DNA of 64,000 nucleotides, taken from Balneolaceae bacterium UBA7797. Its GTDB lineage: Bacteria; Bacteroidota; Rhodothermia; Balneolales; Balneolaceae. Position numbers and translations under genes: made by a program. Under the pieces are notes generated by a model. That model ran no database searches, was not told where the DNA came from, and saw only the letters and a list, made by a program, of their open reading frames with translations. Where the stretch lies: NCBI GenBank assembly GCA_002480645.1, contig DLCN01000007.1, positions 66,876 to 130,875 of the forward strand. The letters run 5' to 3'. Positions 26,623 to 35,335 of the stretch are shown here, one piece after another (within the stretch, counting starts at the first letter, position 1; each line of letters starts with the position of its first letter).

Positions 26623-28521
26623 ATGAGCAAGAATAAGGATCAGAAGAAATCATCCGCATCCCGTCCGCTTTCCCTAAAGAAAAGGATGCTCTTTTATGGG
26701 ATCACCATTTCGATTCCGGTTTTGTTCTTCATTTTCCTCGAAGTTGGATTACGAGCCTCCAATTACATGGGGAATACCGATCTTTTTGTGGACCCTCAGA
26801 TCGAACTTGATGATTATCTGATCCCCAATCCGAATTTTGCTTCCCGGTACTTTTTCTATACCCGAACCATTCCTAATCCATCTAACGATGTTTTCCTGAG
26901 AGAAAAACCTGAAAACGGATTCAGAGTATTTGCAATGGGAGGTTCTTCTGCCGCAGGATACCCCTATGGCTTCAATGCCACCTATTCCAGAGTGGTACGC
27001 GATGTTCTAACTGACGCCATGCCCGATAAACAAGTGGAAGTGGTGAATGTGGGTATCTCCGCCATTAGCTCATACACTTTGTTCGATCAGGTTGATGAGA
27101 TCATAGCCCAAAAGCCGGATGCCATAATTCTGTATGCCGGTCACAATGAATTTTACGGAGCATTAGGTGTAGGTTCTAATGAAAATCTCGGGGGGTTCCC
27201 GGGTTTTGTCCGGCTCTATCTGAAGTTACAGCGGTTCAAAACATTCCTGTTACTTCGGAATATGATGGTGGAATCAGGAAAACTTATTGGAGGTTTTTTC
27301 TCATCTGAAGAGATCGATGAAAGCGCCACATTGATGGAACGGATCATCAATACCAGATCGATCGAATTAGATAGTCCAACTTACGAATTGGCGATGCATC
27401 AGTTCCGTTCAAACCTCGAAGAGATCGTAAAAAAATTCGATGAATATGATATTCCCGTTTTTGTAGGAAGTTTGGGTAGCAACCTGAAAGATCAACCTCC
27501 TTTCATCAACATTACTGATGGAGACCAACCTCCTGCTCAGGATATATACGGGGAAGCAGTTCAGTTATATAACGGTGGGAATATTGAACAGGCTGCTGAA
27601 AAATTCGAGTATGCAAAAGATCTTGACGGACTCAAATTCAGAGCACCCAGCCAGATCAACACCATCATTGAACAAACTGCAGAATCCTTTTCCAATGTAC
27701 GATATGTACCATCTAACGAAGCGTTGATTGCTGAAGCCAAAGATGGAATAATCGGGCACGAACTAATGCTGGAGCACCTGCATCCCAATGAAAGAGGTTA
27801 TTTTATTCTGGGAGAGGCGTTTGCAAACGCATTGATCAGGGATTTTACTCCGGACTTTGTACCTGATTCAAACATCGACTATCAAAAACGTATGTATTTG
27901 AGCGAGTTCGACCGAAGAATGGCCTGGCACCGGGTTGCAACGCTTAAACAAAGCTTCCCTTTTGTGATGGGAGAAAAACCGCGTTCATACACTATTGGTT
28001 ACGATCCGATAAGTGCCGCCGATAGTCTCGCTTTTCTATCTGTCCATAAAAATTTGAGATGGGATCTTGCTAAGGTTGAATTAGCGAAGATCTATGAATC
28101 CCGTAAGCAATTCGATAAGGCCATTCTGGAGTATCGCGGTTTGAGTCGAAATCAACCCTGGAATGACTCTCCCTATGTTTTTGCTGCCAGAATCTATCTG
28201 GATCAGGGTAAGTTAAAAGAAGCAGAACCCCTTCTTGAAAAGGCAATTAGCATCTATAAAAAGGATGCATTCACTACAAAAATGCTCGGCGCCATAAAGG
28301 TCAGTAAAGGAGATAATGAGCGGGGAATCGAACTTCTTGAGAACTCTCTGCAAATAAAACCAAATGATCCGCAAACCTTATACAACCTATCAGGTGCTTA
28401 TTTTAATCTCAAGCAGTATGACAAGGCGCTGGAAGCCGTGGAAAAAGGACTTAAAATAAATCCAAATTTCCCGGGTTTACAACAATGGCGTAATCAGCTT
28501 AAATCTGTAATGAATCAATAA
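26623..28521 (+). CDS. Membrane-anchored SGNH/GDSL hydrolase with TPR repeats
   Basis: The 632-residue protein has a short basic N-terminus, one hydrophobic span (about 22-41) and an extracytoplasmic SGNH-type hydrolase domain. The active-site block I appears as M-G-G-S-S-A-A-G at 105-112, with a Y-A-G-H-N-E-F-Y block III and an H-L-H-P-N-E block V. From about residue 470 there are TPR repeats in the pattern of helix pairs (LSRNQPWNDSPYVFAARIYL, then a set ending in K-P-N-D-P-Q-T-L-Y-N-L-S). Such enzymes often act on acylated polysaccharide or peptidoglycan. It is in a run with the cobalamin adenosyltransferase and glmM, but substrate and partner are unknown. Confidence 0.75.
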   Translation: MSKNKDQKKSSASRPLSLKKRMLFYGITISIPVLFFIFLEVGLRASNYMGNTDLFVDPQIELDDYLIPNPNFASRYFFYTRTIPNPSNDVFLREKPENGFRVFAMGGSSAAGYPYGFNATYSRVVRDVLTDAMPDKQVEVVNVGISAISSYTLFDQVDEIIAQKPDAIILYAGHNEFYGALGVGSNENLGGFPGFVRLYLKLQRFKTFLLLRNMMVESGKLIGGFFSSEEIDESATLMERIINTRSIELDSPTYELAMHQFRSNLEEIVKKFDEYDIPVFVGSLGSNLKDQPPFINITDGDQPPAQDIYGEAVQLYNGGNIEQAAEKFEYAKDLDGLKFRAPSQINTIIEQTAESFSNVRYVPSNEALIAEAKDGIIGHELMLEHLHPNERGYFILGEAFANALIRDFTPDFVPDSNIDYQKRMYLSEFDRRMAWHRVATLKQSFPFVMGEKPRSYTIGYDPISAADSLAFLSVHKNLRWDLAKVELAKIYESRKQFDKAILEYRGLSRNQPWNDSPYVFAARIYLDQGKLKEAEPLLEKAISIYKKDAFTTKMLGAIKVSKGDNERGIELLENSLQIKPNDPQTLYNLSGAYFNLKQYDKALEAVEKGLKINPNFPGLQQWRNQLKSVMNQ

Positions 28522-28529
28522 TCACTCTC

Positions 28530-29879
28530 ATGGCATTAATGATCTCTGTTTCCGGTATCCGGGGTATTTTCGGCACCGACCTTACTCCTGAAAACTTAAC
28601 AAGATTTACCGCTGCTTTTGGAACCTGGTTAAAAGGTGGACGGGTTGTTTTAGGGCGGGATTCCAGAACCACCGGACAGATCTGCGAGGATATCGTAGCT
28701 GCCACGTTGATGAGTATAGGGTGTGATGTGATCCGGGTGGGAATCGTTCCGACCCCAACGGTGGCCATGGGAGTTTTAAAATACAAGGCAGCCGGCGGAA
28801 TCATCATTTCAGCAAGTCATAATCCCGCAGAATGGAACGCGCTTAAATTGCTTAATTCTACCAGTGAATTCCTCACTGCCGATCAGGGCAAAGAAGTAAT
28901 TAGTATTTCAAACACCGGTAATGTTAACTATCAAAAATATAATAAGATCGGAATCTCCAGATTTGATGACACCTTACTGAATCATCATATCGATGAGATC
29001 CTGAATCTGCCCTTTATCGATACTGAAAAGATCTCCGAATCAAATTTATCTGTAGCTGTTGATGCCGTTAATGGCGCCGGATCTGTTGCCGTTCCTAAAT
29101 TACTGGAAAAATTAGGTGTTAAAACTATTCATAAAGTACATTGCACGCCCAACGGTCTGTTTCCACATAATCCGGAACCGCTCCCTGAACACTTATCAGA
29201 TATCTGTGAACTTGTAAAAGAAACAAAAGCTGACCTTGGTGTGGTCACTGATCCCGATGCTGATCGACTGGCATTGGTTGATGACACCGGTACATTATTT
29301 GGCGAGGAATATACTCAGGCTGTCGTATTTGATTTTATTCTAAGCAAAAAACCGGGACCTACCGCTACCAATTTGTCCTCGTCACGCATTGCCGATGATG
29401 TTACCGCTAAATATGGCCAAACCTGCCATCGTTCAGCCGTGGGAGAGATAAATGTTGTGACCAAAATGAAAGAAGTGGGAGCAGTAGTCGGAGGTGAAGG
29501 AAGCGGTGGTGTGATCGTTCCTGATCTTCATTATGGTCGTGATGCACTGGTTGGAATTGCCTGTGTTGTACAACACCTGGCCGATCAAAAGGTAAGTTCG
29601 TCAGAATTGAGAGCAGATTATACCGATTACTTTATGAGTAAGAATAAAATTCAACTCGATCAGCTGGGAAAAACAGCCGATGAAGTGCTGGAATTGGTAA
29701 GATCACGTTACGAAAGTCTCCAACCGGATACCGTTGATGGGGTAAAAATAGATTTTGAGGAAGGTTGGGTTCAACTAAGAAAATCAAATACTGAACCTAT
29801 CGTACGCATTTATTCTGAAGGAAAATCACTCGAAGAAGCCCAAAGTTTTGCGAAAAGGATCTTCCAATTGATCGGCTAG
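28530..29879 (+). CDS. glmM: Phosphoglucosamine mutase
   Basis: The 449-residue protein belongs to the alpha-D-phosphohexomutase family. The active serine is Ser96 in S-A-S-H-N-P at 94-99, the metal loop is D-P-D-A-D-R at 241-246, and the sugar and phosphate loops appear as G-G-E-G-S-G-G and K-S-N-T-E-P-I-V-R-I-Y. It interconverts glucosamine 6-phosphate and 1-phosphate for UDP-GlcNAc and peptidoglycan. Members of this family can also act on glucose or mannose phosphates, so the substrate is inferred from the sequence pattern. The gene begins 8 bases after the SGNH-TPR gene. Confidence 0.8.
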   Translation: MALMISVSGIRGIFGTDLTPENLTRFTAAFGTWLKGGRVVLGRDSRTTGQICEDIVAATLMSIGCDVIRVGIVPTPTVAMGVLKYKAAGGIIISASHNPAEWNALKLLNSTSEFLTADQGKEVISISNTGNVNYQKYNKIGISRFDDTLLNHHIDEILNLPFIDTEKISESNLSVAVDAVNGAGSVAVPKLLEKLGVKTIHKVHCTPNGLFPHNPEPLPEHLSDICELVKETKADLGVVTDPDADRLALVDDTGTLFGEEYTQAVVFDFILSKKPGPTATNLSSSRIADDVTAKYGQTCHRSAVGEINVVTKMKEVGAVVGGEGSGGVIVPDLHYGRDALVGIACVVQHLADQKVSSSELRADYTDYFMSKNKIQLDQLGKTADEVLELVRSRYESLQPDTVDGVKIDFEEGWVQLRKSNTEPIVRIYSEGKSLEEAQSFAKRIFQLIG

Positions 29880-29909
29880 GTTAAGAAACGTTACAACCCC
29901 ATGATCAGG

Positions 29910-29940
29910 TTGTTAAATCACTAACCCTTTTCTACTTTCG
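29910..29940 (+). promoter_or_regulatory. Candidate Bacteroidota-type promoter of the DUF1460 gene
   Basis: A TTG at 29910-29912 is separated by 20 bases from TACTTTCG at 29933-29940. This fits the TTG-N17-23-TAnnTTTG rule known for Bacteroidota primary sigma factors except for one base in the second element. The start codon is 23 bases further on, leaving a short leader. Confidence 0.4.
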
Positions 29941-29963
29941 GTAATCACCTAAAGAATTTTACC

Positions 29964-30836
29964 ATGAGAACATTTGTATTACTCATCTTTGCATTGTTTA
30001 TAGGCCAGGCATGTGCTCAATCACAAAAAAATGAATCGCAAGATTTATCCTCTGATATTGTGTATATCGAGCAGGATGCCGCGATTTTTGCCGATATTCT
30101 GGAAAAATATAAGAGTGAGGCAGACAAACCTATCAACATTCTGATTCCTGAAATCGGCAAGTATTTTCTGGGAAACGAGTATGTAGCACATACTTTGGAA
30201 ACACAGGATGAAGAGAAATTAATCATCAACCTGAGGGAATTGGATTGCACTACCTATGCAGAAAACCTACTGGCATTGGCAAGAACCATAAAGTCAGAAA
30301 ACCAATCCTTCGAACAGTTTGCCAGTGAACTCGAACGGATACGTTACCGGGATGGTCAGCGCGATGGATACCCCTCCCGTCTGCATTATTTCAGTGACTG
30401 GATCTATAACAATAGTGCCAATGATCTGGTTACAACTCCGGCAGATTCTTTCGGAGTTGAATTCGCCAATTCCGTTGATTTCATGAGTACTCACCCCGAG
30501 AGTTACAAGCAATTGAAATTAGATCCGGAAATGGTTTCTGTGATTGCAGGTCAGGAATCTGATATCAACAGTAAACGTTATTATTATATCCCGAAAGATA
30601 AGATCGCAGCATATGAGCCTTACTTAAAAGAAGGAGACATTATCGGTCTTACTACTAGTATAGACGGCCTTGATGTTGCCCATGTGGGAGTGCTCGTAAA
30701 ACAAGGGGATCATTTCCATTTAATGCACGCTTCGCAGTCTAAATTAAAAGTGGAGATCTCTGAAGAGCCTATTTCTTCGTTCCTGAAACCAGAATCTAAA
30801 AACAGCGGCATTATGGTCGCACGACCCATTTATTGA
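29964..30836 (+). CDS. DUF1460 (N-acetylmuramoyl-L-alanine amidase-like) protein
   Basis: The 290-residue secreted protein starts with a signal peptide (residues 1-18, ending A-C-A) and matches the DUF1460 family, which has an NlpC/P60-type papain-like fold. The expected nucleophile is Cys95 in D-C-T-T-Y-A-E-N, and a His240 lies in the V-A-H-V-G-V-L-V-K segment. Members have been described as amidases that cut peptidoglycan stem peptides. A Cys at 17 could alternatively be a lipoprotein site, but the local residues favour signal peptidase I. It overlaps no gene and is followed after 3 bases by msrB. Confidence 0.85.
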   Translation: MRTFVLLIFALFIGQACAQSQKNESQDLSSDIVYIEQDAAIFADILEKYKSEADKPINILIPEIGKYFLGNEYVAHTLETQDEEKLIINLRELDCTTYAENLLALARTIKSENQSFEQFASELERIRYRDGQRDGYPSRLHYFSDWIYNNSANDLVTTPADSFGVEFANSVDFMSTHPESYKQLKLDPEMVSVIAGQESDINSKRYYYIPKDKIAAYEPYLKEGDIIGLTTSIDGLDVAHVGVLVKQGDHFHLMHASQSKLKVEISEEPISSFLKPESKNSGIMVARPIY

Positions 30837-30839
30837 TTT

Positions 30840-31286
30840 ATGATCACCTGGAAAGAAGTTGTTGATTACGCAAAAAATGGAAACCCTGAACCGGATCACA
30901 GGGTTGAGAAAGAAGACAGTGAATGGAAAAAAGAGCTTACCGAAGAAGAATTTGCAGTTACCCGGTTAAAGGGTACTGAACGACCTTTTTCTTCTGAAAT
31001 GTGCAGCCGCTTTGAACCCGGCACTTATAAATGTGTTTGCTGCGGCACTTTATTATTTGACTCAAATACTAAATTTGAAAGCAATACCGGCTGGCCTTCT
31101 TTTACCCAACCTCTAAAAGAAAATGCGGTGGCCTATGAGGCTGATTTCTCTCACGGTATGACCCGGGTAGAGATCTTATGCAATACCTGCGACGCTCATC
31201 TTGGCCACGTTTTTCCGGATGGTCCGGGACCAACTGGACTTCGTTATTGCACCAATGCCGTAAGCCTTAAAAAGGTGGATGAATAG
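30840..31286 (+). CDS. msrB: Peptide-methionine (R)-S-oxide reductase
   Basis: The 148-residue enzyme reduces the R epimer of methionine sulfoxide in proteins. Zinc ligands are Cys65 and Cys68 (C-V-C-C) and Cys114 and Cys117 (C-N-T-C), and the catalytic Cys137 sits in R-Y-C-T-N-A. The classical resolving Cys before GWPSF is Thr here, while Cys55 in S-E-M-C-S-R could play that role (inference). There is no signal peptide, so it acts in the cytoplasm. It starts 3 bases after the DUF1460 stop, suggesting translation coupling. Confidence 0.93.
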   Translation: MITWKEVVDYAKNGNPEPDHRVEKEDSEWKKELTEEEFAVTRLKGTERPFSSEMCSRFEPGTYKCVCCGTLLFDSNTKFESNTGWPSFTQPLKENAVAYEADFSHGMTRVEILCNTCDAHLGHVFPDGPGPTGLRYCTNAVSLKKVDE

Positions 31287-31362
31287 TTTTAACTCACTGA
31301 ATCTGCCTTTGACTAAGAACATCATTTGATTCTGGTATTCCCGATCAACTAATCTTGTTATT

Positions 31363-31758
31363 ATGCGCCCATTCTATATTCTACTACCTTTGTATTTAAT
31401 ATTGTTCGCAATTCCGGTTTCTGCTCAGGATACACAGGAACCATCAGCAGCGGTCGTTTTCCAGTATACCGGGTCCGTGTCCGAAGGTATTTATCCAATG
31501 GATATCAACTCAGAGTTATTTACAAAACTGACCGTTTCAAACTCTGACAGTACACTTTTTTTATTTAAAGATAAGGTCGAAACGCTGGATGCGTTTAAAG
31601 CTTTCAATCCGGATATGATCAGATCGATCACAATACTGAAAGACAAAGAAGAGTATTTGAAAGATCATTTGTCCATAGAAGGAACTAACTTGATTTTGAT
31701 GAATCTGAAATCGGAATATGATCTCTGGACAATTGTAAGAAGTGAAAAAAACCGGTAG
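31363..31758 (+). CDS. Small secreted protein with plug-like strand
   Basis: The 131-residue protein has a typical signal peptide of about 22 residues ending S-A-Q, then a compact domain. The segment F-N-P-D-M-I-R-S-I-T-I-L-K-D-K-E, followed by an N-L-I-L-M-N-L strand, resembles the plug-type motif found in TonB-dependent receptors and in some short Bacteroidota proteins. A stand-alone plug-like protein without a barrel would be unusual. The function is unknown. Its last bases overlap a terminator that works on the opposite strand. Confidence 0.55.
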   Translation: MRPFYILLPLYLILFAIPVSAQDTQEPSAAVVFQYTGSVSEGIYPMDINSELFTKLTVSNSDSTLFLFKDKVETLDAFKAFNPDMIRSITILKDKEEYLKDHLSIEGTNLILMNLKSEYDLWTIVRSEKNR

Positions 31759-31774
31759 AGATTATACGTACCGG
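31745..31774 (-). terminator. Rho-independent terminator of the carbamoyltransferase operon
   Basis: On the minus strand the stem C-C-G-G-T-A (31769-31774) pairs with T-A-C-C-G-G (31752-31757) around an 11-base loop and is followed by a run of seven T (31745-31751). It lies 6 bases past the SxtJ-like gene's stop and overlaps the end of the opposite small secreted gene. Confidence 0.75.
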
Positions 31775-31779
31775 CTAGT

Positions 31780-32169
31780 TTACCAGGGTTTTTCCAGATC
31801 TTCTTTTTTATAAGAATGTTCCCTGATCTCAAAGAGACTCCCTTTCTTATCCTTCAACCTCATTGGATCATTTCCGAATAATCTGAACAGAATGGCGATC
31901 GGTGAGATGAAAAGGAAATACATCAATCCAAGAATGAGTGGGTTCATCACTTTGCTGAGTAACTCTGCCAGTTTGTACCATGCCCAAACCAACCAATAAC
32001 CAAATGCTGGGAATATCAGACAGGACAATCCAATCCCCAGCGATGCGTATACAAACCGGTCGTTTCGTAAGATCATAGCCAATACCAACAACCCTACAAC
32101 AATGATCAGCTGAGTTTTTGGGGTGTCCTTATCGTTTCGGACAAAAGCTATGTCTCGTTTTGGCAGCAT
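31780..32169 (-). CDS. SxtJ-family small membrane protein
   Basis: I take the ATG at 32167-32169, giving 129 residues, because it follows the DUF5989 stop by one base; a longer frame to 32223 overlaps DUF5989. The product has about three membrane spans (residues 20-38, 47-68 and 78-98) and a charged C-terminal tail. It matches the SxtJ family, which occurs next to NodU/SxtI-type carbamoyltransferases. Its function is unknown. It is the third gene of a minus-strand carbamoyltransferase, DUF5989 and SxtJ group. Confidence 0.85.
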   Translation of the reverse strand: MLPKRDIAFVRNDKDTPKTQLIIVVGLLVLAMILRNDRFVYASLGIGLSCLIFPAFGYWLVWAWYKLAELLSKVMNPLILGLMYFLFISPIAILFRLFGNDPMRLKDKKGSLFEIREHSYKKEDLEKPW

Positions 32170-32170
32170 A

Positions 32171-32320
32171 CTAAAACAAGGTATAAATAAATGGTGCGAT
32201 CGATGACCCCCCTCCGATAACAATCAACAAACCAAGTAATAACAAAACAATGATTACCGGGGCAAGCCAGAATTTTTTCCGCTCCTTCATGAAGCCCCAA
32301 AGATCTTTCAGTAAGTCCAT
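32171..32320 (-). CDS. DUF5989-family 49-residue membrane protein
   Basis: The minus-strand frame from ATG at 32318-32320 to TAG at 32171-32173 encodes 49 residues: a charged start (MDLLKDLWGFMKERKKFW), one strong hydrophobic span (about 19-36), then GGGSSIAPFIYTLF. This is the DUF5989 pattern that recurs beside SxtJ and carbamoyltransferase genes. It starts 95 bases after the carbamoyltransferase stop, and its stop is one base before the SxtJ start, which implies tight coupling. It is too short for common gene-length limits, so it is easily missed. Confidence 0.85.
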   Translation of the reverse strand: MDLLKDLWGFMKERKKFWLAPVIIVLLLLGLLIVIGGGSSIAPFIYTLF

Positions 32321-32415
32321 ATCAATCTATTTAGCATTAAAAAGCCGGATTTTGCATCCTTCTTAATTATTATTCCTACGATGTGATTCCGGTCTGACAT
32401 TTCCGGCACATCATT

Positions 32416-34260
32416 TTAATCTTTTTCGAATTCGTTCTTTTCAAACCATTCGGGTTGATCCGACTTGGCAAAAACATACTCACCTATTACCAGATAATCC
32501 ATTTCAGTATTCATAAAACACCGATAGGCATCTTCCGGAGTGCAAACGATCGGTTCTCCACGTACATTAAAACTCGTATTCACCACCATACCACACCCAG
32601 TTCGTTCATTGAACGCATTGATCATTTTCCAGTAACGAGGATTCGTTTCCTGATGTACCGTTTGAATTCGTGCAGAAAAATCGATGTGTGTTATTGCTGG
32701 CAGTTCCGACCTTTTTACCGCCAGTTTTTCTCTTAGGGGCATCTGATGATACCCTTCAGGAACCTCACTCCTTATCCCCTCTTTAACCGGTTGAACCAGC
32801 AGCATGTAAGGTGAATCGGATTGCAGCTCAAAGTATTTTTCAGCTTCTTCGATTAGTACGGATGGTGCAAACGGTCTGAAAGATTCCCGATACTTGATCT
32901 TCAGGTTCAGTTTTTTCTGCATATCCACTCTTCTCGGATCAGCAATAATACTTCGTGAACCAAGGGCTCTGGGGCCAAACTCCATCCTGCCCTGAAACCA
33001 ACCGATCACATTTCCATCATCGAGCAATTCGGCAACTTTAGGGTAAAGTTCATCTCCGGGAAATTCATCATATACTGCCTTAAATGGCTTCATAGCTCTT
33101 TGCACATCAATCGGGTGATATTCAGGCCCAAGGTAAGCGCCATTCATCGAATCCGGCCGTTCGATAATCCTCTCGTTTCCAAAATACAAGTAATGAGCAG
33201 CAAGTGCTCCCCCTACGGCACCACCCGCATCTCCGGCTGCAGGCTGAATGTAGATCTCATCAAAAATACCTGCATTCTGGAGCTTTCCATTCGCCACACA
33301 ATTGAGAGCTACACCTCCGGCCAGACAAAGAGCCTTAGCTCCGGTCAATTCCTTTGCAGTTTTGGCCATTTTAAGTACTATTTCCTCAGTCACGATCTGT
33401 ATGGCAAGAGCAAGGTCCGCTTCATGTTGCTGTAGCTCAGATTCATCCTCACGTTTGGGAAATCCGAATAATTCCTCCCATTTACCTTCTTTCACCATTT
33501 TCAAGCCGGTGGCGTAATCAAAATATTTCTGATCAAGCCAAATGGAACCATCATCCCTGATCTCGATTAGTTCCGATTTAATCTTTTGAACATACTCATC
33601 CACAAGAGGTGAATCAGGATTTCCATAAGGAGCCAGCCCCATCAATTTATATTCTCCCGAATTCACTCTGAATCCCAAAAAGTAGGTGAATGCAGAGTAC
33701 AGTAGTCCCAATGAGTGAGGAAATTTCAGCTCCCTCAGTAATCTTATTTCTTTTCCCGTTCCATGAGAGATTGATGCAGTAGCCCACTCACCCACACCAT
33801 CAATGGTCAGAATAGCTGCATTTTCGAATGGTGAAGGATAGAATGCACTGGCAGCATGACTTAAATGATGCTCAGGAAATAAAAGATTTACCTGATTCTT
33901 TTCATACTCACCCACCTTCTTCAATTCATCGTAAATGAGTTTTTTCAGGAACATCTTTTCTTTCAGCCAAACAGGCATTGCAGTTACAAAAGAACGAACT
34001 CCCTTTGGAGCAAAAGAAAGATATGTTTCGAGCAGACGCTCAAATTTGAGAAATGGTTTATCATAAAAAACGATCGCATCCAGTTCATCGAGAGTTATAC
34101 CGGCTTCATTAAGACAATAGCGACTGGCATACACCGGAAACTGATCGTCGTGTTTTTTACGGGTAAAACGCTCTTCCTGTGCCGCTGCAACGATCTTTCC
34201 GTTTACTGTGAGACAGGCTGCCGAGTCGTGATAAAATGCTGATATACCTAAAATTTTCAT
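32416..34260 (-). CDS. NodU/CmcH-type O-carbamoyltransferase
   Basis: The 614-residue enzyme transfers the carbamoyl group of carbamoyl phosphate through an adenylated intermediate to an acceptor hydroxyl. The start has the I-S-A-F-Y-H-D-S-A-A block, then metal/ATP-site residues in H-H-L-S-H-A-A-S-A-F-Y at 131-141 and D-G-V-G-E-W at 154-159, and a C-terminal YrdC-like half with G-P-R-A-L-G at 429-434. Family members decorate Nod factors, antibiotics and saxitoxin. No secondary-metabolite cluster surrounds it, only two small membrane proteins, so the acceptor may be a lipid, glycan or other envelope molecule (inference). The ATG at 34258-34260 follows a candidate promoter. Confidence 0.92.
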   Translation of the reverse strand: MKILGISAFYHDSAACLTVNGKIVAAAQEERFTRKKHDDQFPVYASRYCLNEAGITLDELDAIVFYDKPFLKFERLLETYLSFAPKGVRSFVTAMPVWLKEKMFLKKLIYDELKKVGEYEKNQVNLLFPEHHLSHAASAFYPSPFENAAILTIDGVGEWATASISHGTGKEIRLLRELKFPHSLGLLYSAFTYFLGFRVNSGEYKLMGLAPYGNPDSPLVDEYVQKIKSELIEIRDDGSIWLDQKYFDYATGLKMVKEGKWEELFGFPKREDESELQQHEADLALAIQIVTEEIVLKMAKTAKELTGAKALCLAGGVALNCVANGKLQNAGIFDEIYIQPAAGDAGGAVGGALAAHYLYFGNERIIERPDSMNGAYLGPEYHPIDVQRAMKPFKAVYDEFPGDELYPKVAELLDDGNVIGWFQGRMEFGPRALGSRSIIADPRRVDMQKKLNLKIKYRESFRPFAPSVLIEEAEKYFELQSDSPYMLLVQPVKEGIRSEVPEGYHQMPLREKLAVKRSELPAITHIDFSARIQTVHQETNPRYWKMINAFNERTGCGMVVNTSFNVRGEPIVCTPEDAYRCFMNTEMDYLVIGEYVFAKSDQPEWFEKNEFEKD

Positions 34261-34277
34261 AGCGTCGTAGAAAGTGC

Positions 34278-34307
34278 TAAAGATACTAAAAGCTTTTATG
34301 AAGCCAA
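34278..34307 (-). promoter_or_regulatory. Candidate promoter of the carbamoyltransferase operon
   Basis: On the minus strand TTG at 34305-34307 is followed after 19 bases by TATCTTTA at 34278-34285, matching the Bacteroidota TTG-N17-23-TAnnTTTG pattern in seven of eight positions of the second element. The start codon lies 17 bases downstream. Confidence 0.4.
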
Positions 34308-34390
34308 CGACTTTGTTTTTTTTACTAACTCATTGTTTTGTAATTTTAGAGTTCTTCTCACTCATACATTTCTTAGATAAAAAATATTTT

Positions 34391-35275
34391 ATGATTACCT
34401 CTATGACCGGCTTCGGGCGAGGTGAGGCTGCTGAAAACGGTCTCAACGCCACCGTCGAAATCAAATCTCTGAACAGCAGATATTTAGATATCACAACCCG
34501 CCTGCCACAATTATTACAGCAAAATGAGCTTTTACTCAAAGGCTTGATTCAGGACAAAGTAAATCGAGGCAAATTAAATGTTTCGGTATACATTTCGGAA
34601 CAGGATTCCGGTGAGGTTCCCATTAAGGTAGACAAAACCAAGGTTGCCGGATACTCACGCGTACTGAATGAAGTAAGAGAAGCAGCCGGAATTGAAGAGC
34701 CTGTATCCCTTAAGAATATCACCAGTTTTGGGGATATCTTCATCACAGAAGAGGACAATAGTGAAGAAGAGTTAGCTATGAAATGGGAATTGGTGAAATC
34801 TGCAACCGAGAGTGCTGTTAGTAATCTTATGCAGATGCGAACACAGGAAGGAAATCAGCTTAAAAAAGATCTGTTGTCCCGTATCGAATCTATTGGTGCC
34901 GCTTTAGAGGATATCAAAGTGATCACCGCTAATCGTGGAGATGAAGTTCGCCGCAGATTACGAGACCGCGTTCTTCAGCTCATTGATGATGAGAATTTTG
35001 ATCAGGACCGGCTTGAGATGGAGGTGGTGATCATGGCAGATAAAATGGATATCACTGAAGAAACTGTTCGTTTGAAAGCTCACCTCAAATTTTTTATTGA
35101 GGCCATTGAGCAACCCGAACCTGCCGGCCGCCGATTGAATTTCTTAACTCAGGAAATTAACCGTGAGCTCAATACCATCGGTTCAAAAGCAAATGATTCT
35201 GAGATCGCTCATCACGTAGTTCGGGCAAAGGAAATGCTGGAACAGATCCGGGAACAAGTACAGAATGTGGAATAA
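34391..35275 (+). CDS. yicC: YicC-family endoribonuclease
   Basis: I use the ATG at 34391, which gives 294 residues opening with the family-typical M-I-T-S-M-T-G-F-G-R; the longer frame to 34274 adds 39 unrelated residues. The N-terminal YicC-like domain (about 1-160) is followed by the DUF1732 C-terminal domain ending V-V-R-A-K-E-M-L-E-Q. In E. coli YicC is an RNase that acts on small RNA targets. The gene starts a run with gmk, rpoZ and coaBC, a common order in Bacteria. Confidence 0.9.
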   Translation: MITSMTGFGRGEAAENGLNATVEIKSLNSRYLDITTRLPQLLQQNELLLKGLIQDKVNRGKLNVSVYISEQDSGEVPIKVDKTKVAGYSRVLNEVREAAGIEEPVSLKNITSFGDIFITEEDNSEEELAMKWELVKSATESAVSNLMQMRTQEGNQLKKDLLSRIESIGAALEDIKVITANRGDEVRRRLRDRVLQLIDDENFDQDRLEMEVVIMADKMDITEETVRLKAHLKFFIEAIEQPEPAGRRLNFLTQEINRELNTIGSKANDSEIAHHVVRAKEMLEQIREQVQNVE

Positions 35276-35335
35276 GAGTGCATTATCCTATCAGGGAAAT
35301 GCCTTTTGTAATTTAAAATAAACTTCTTAGAAGAT

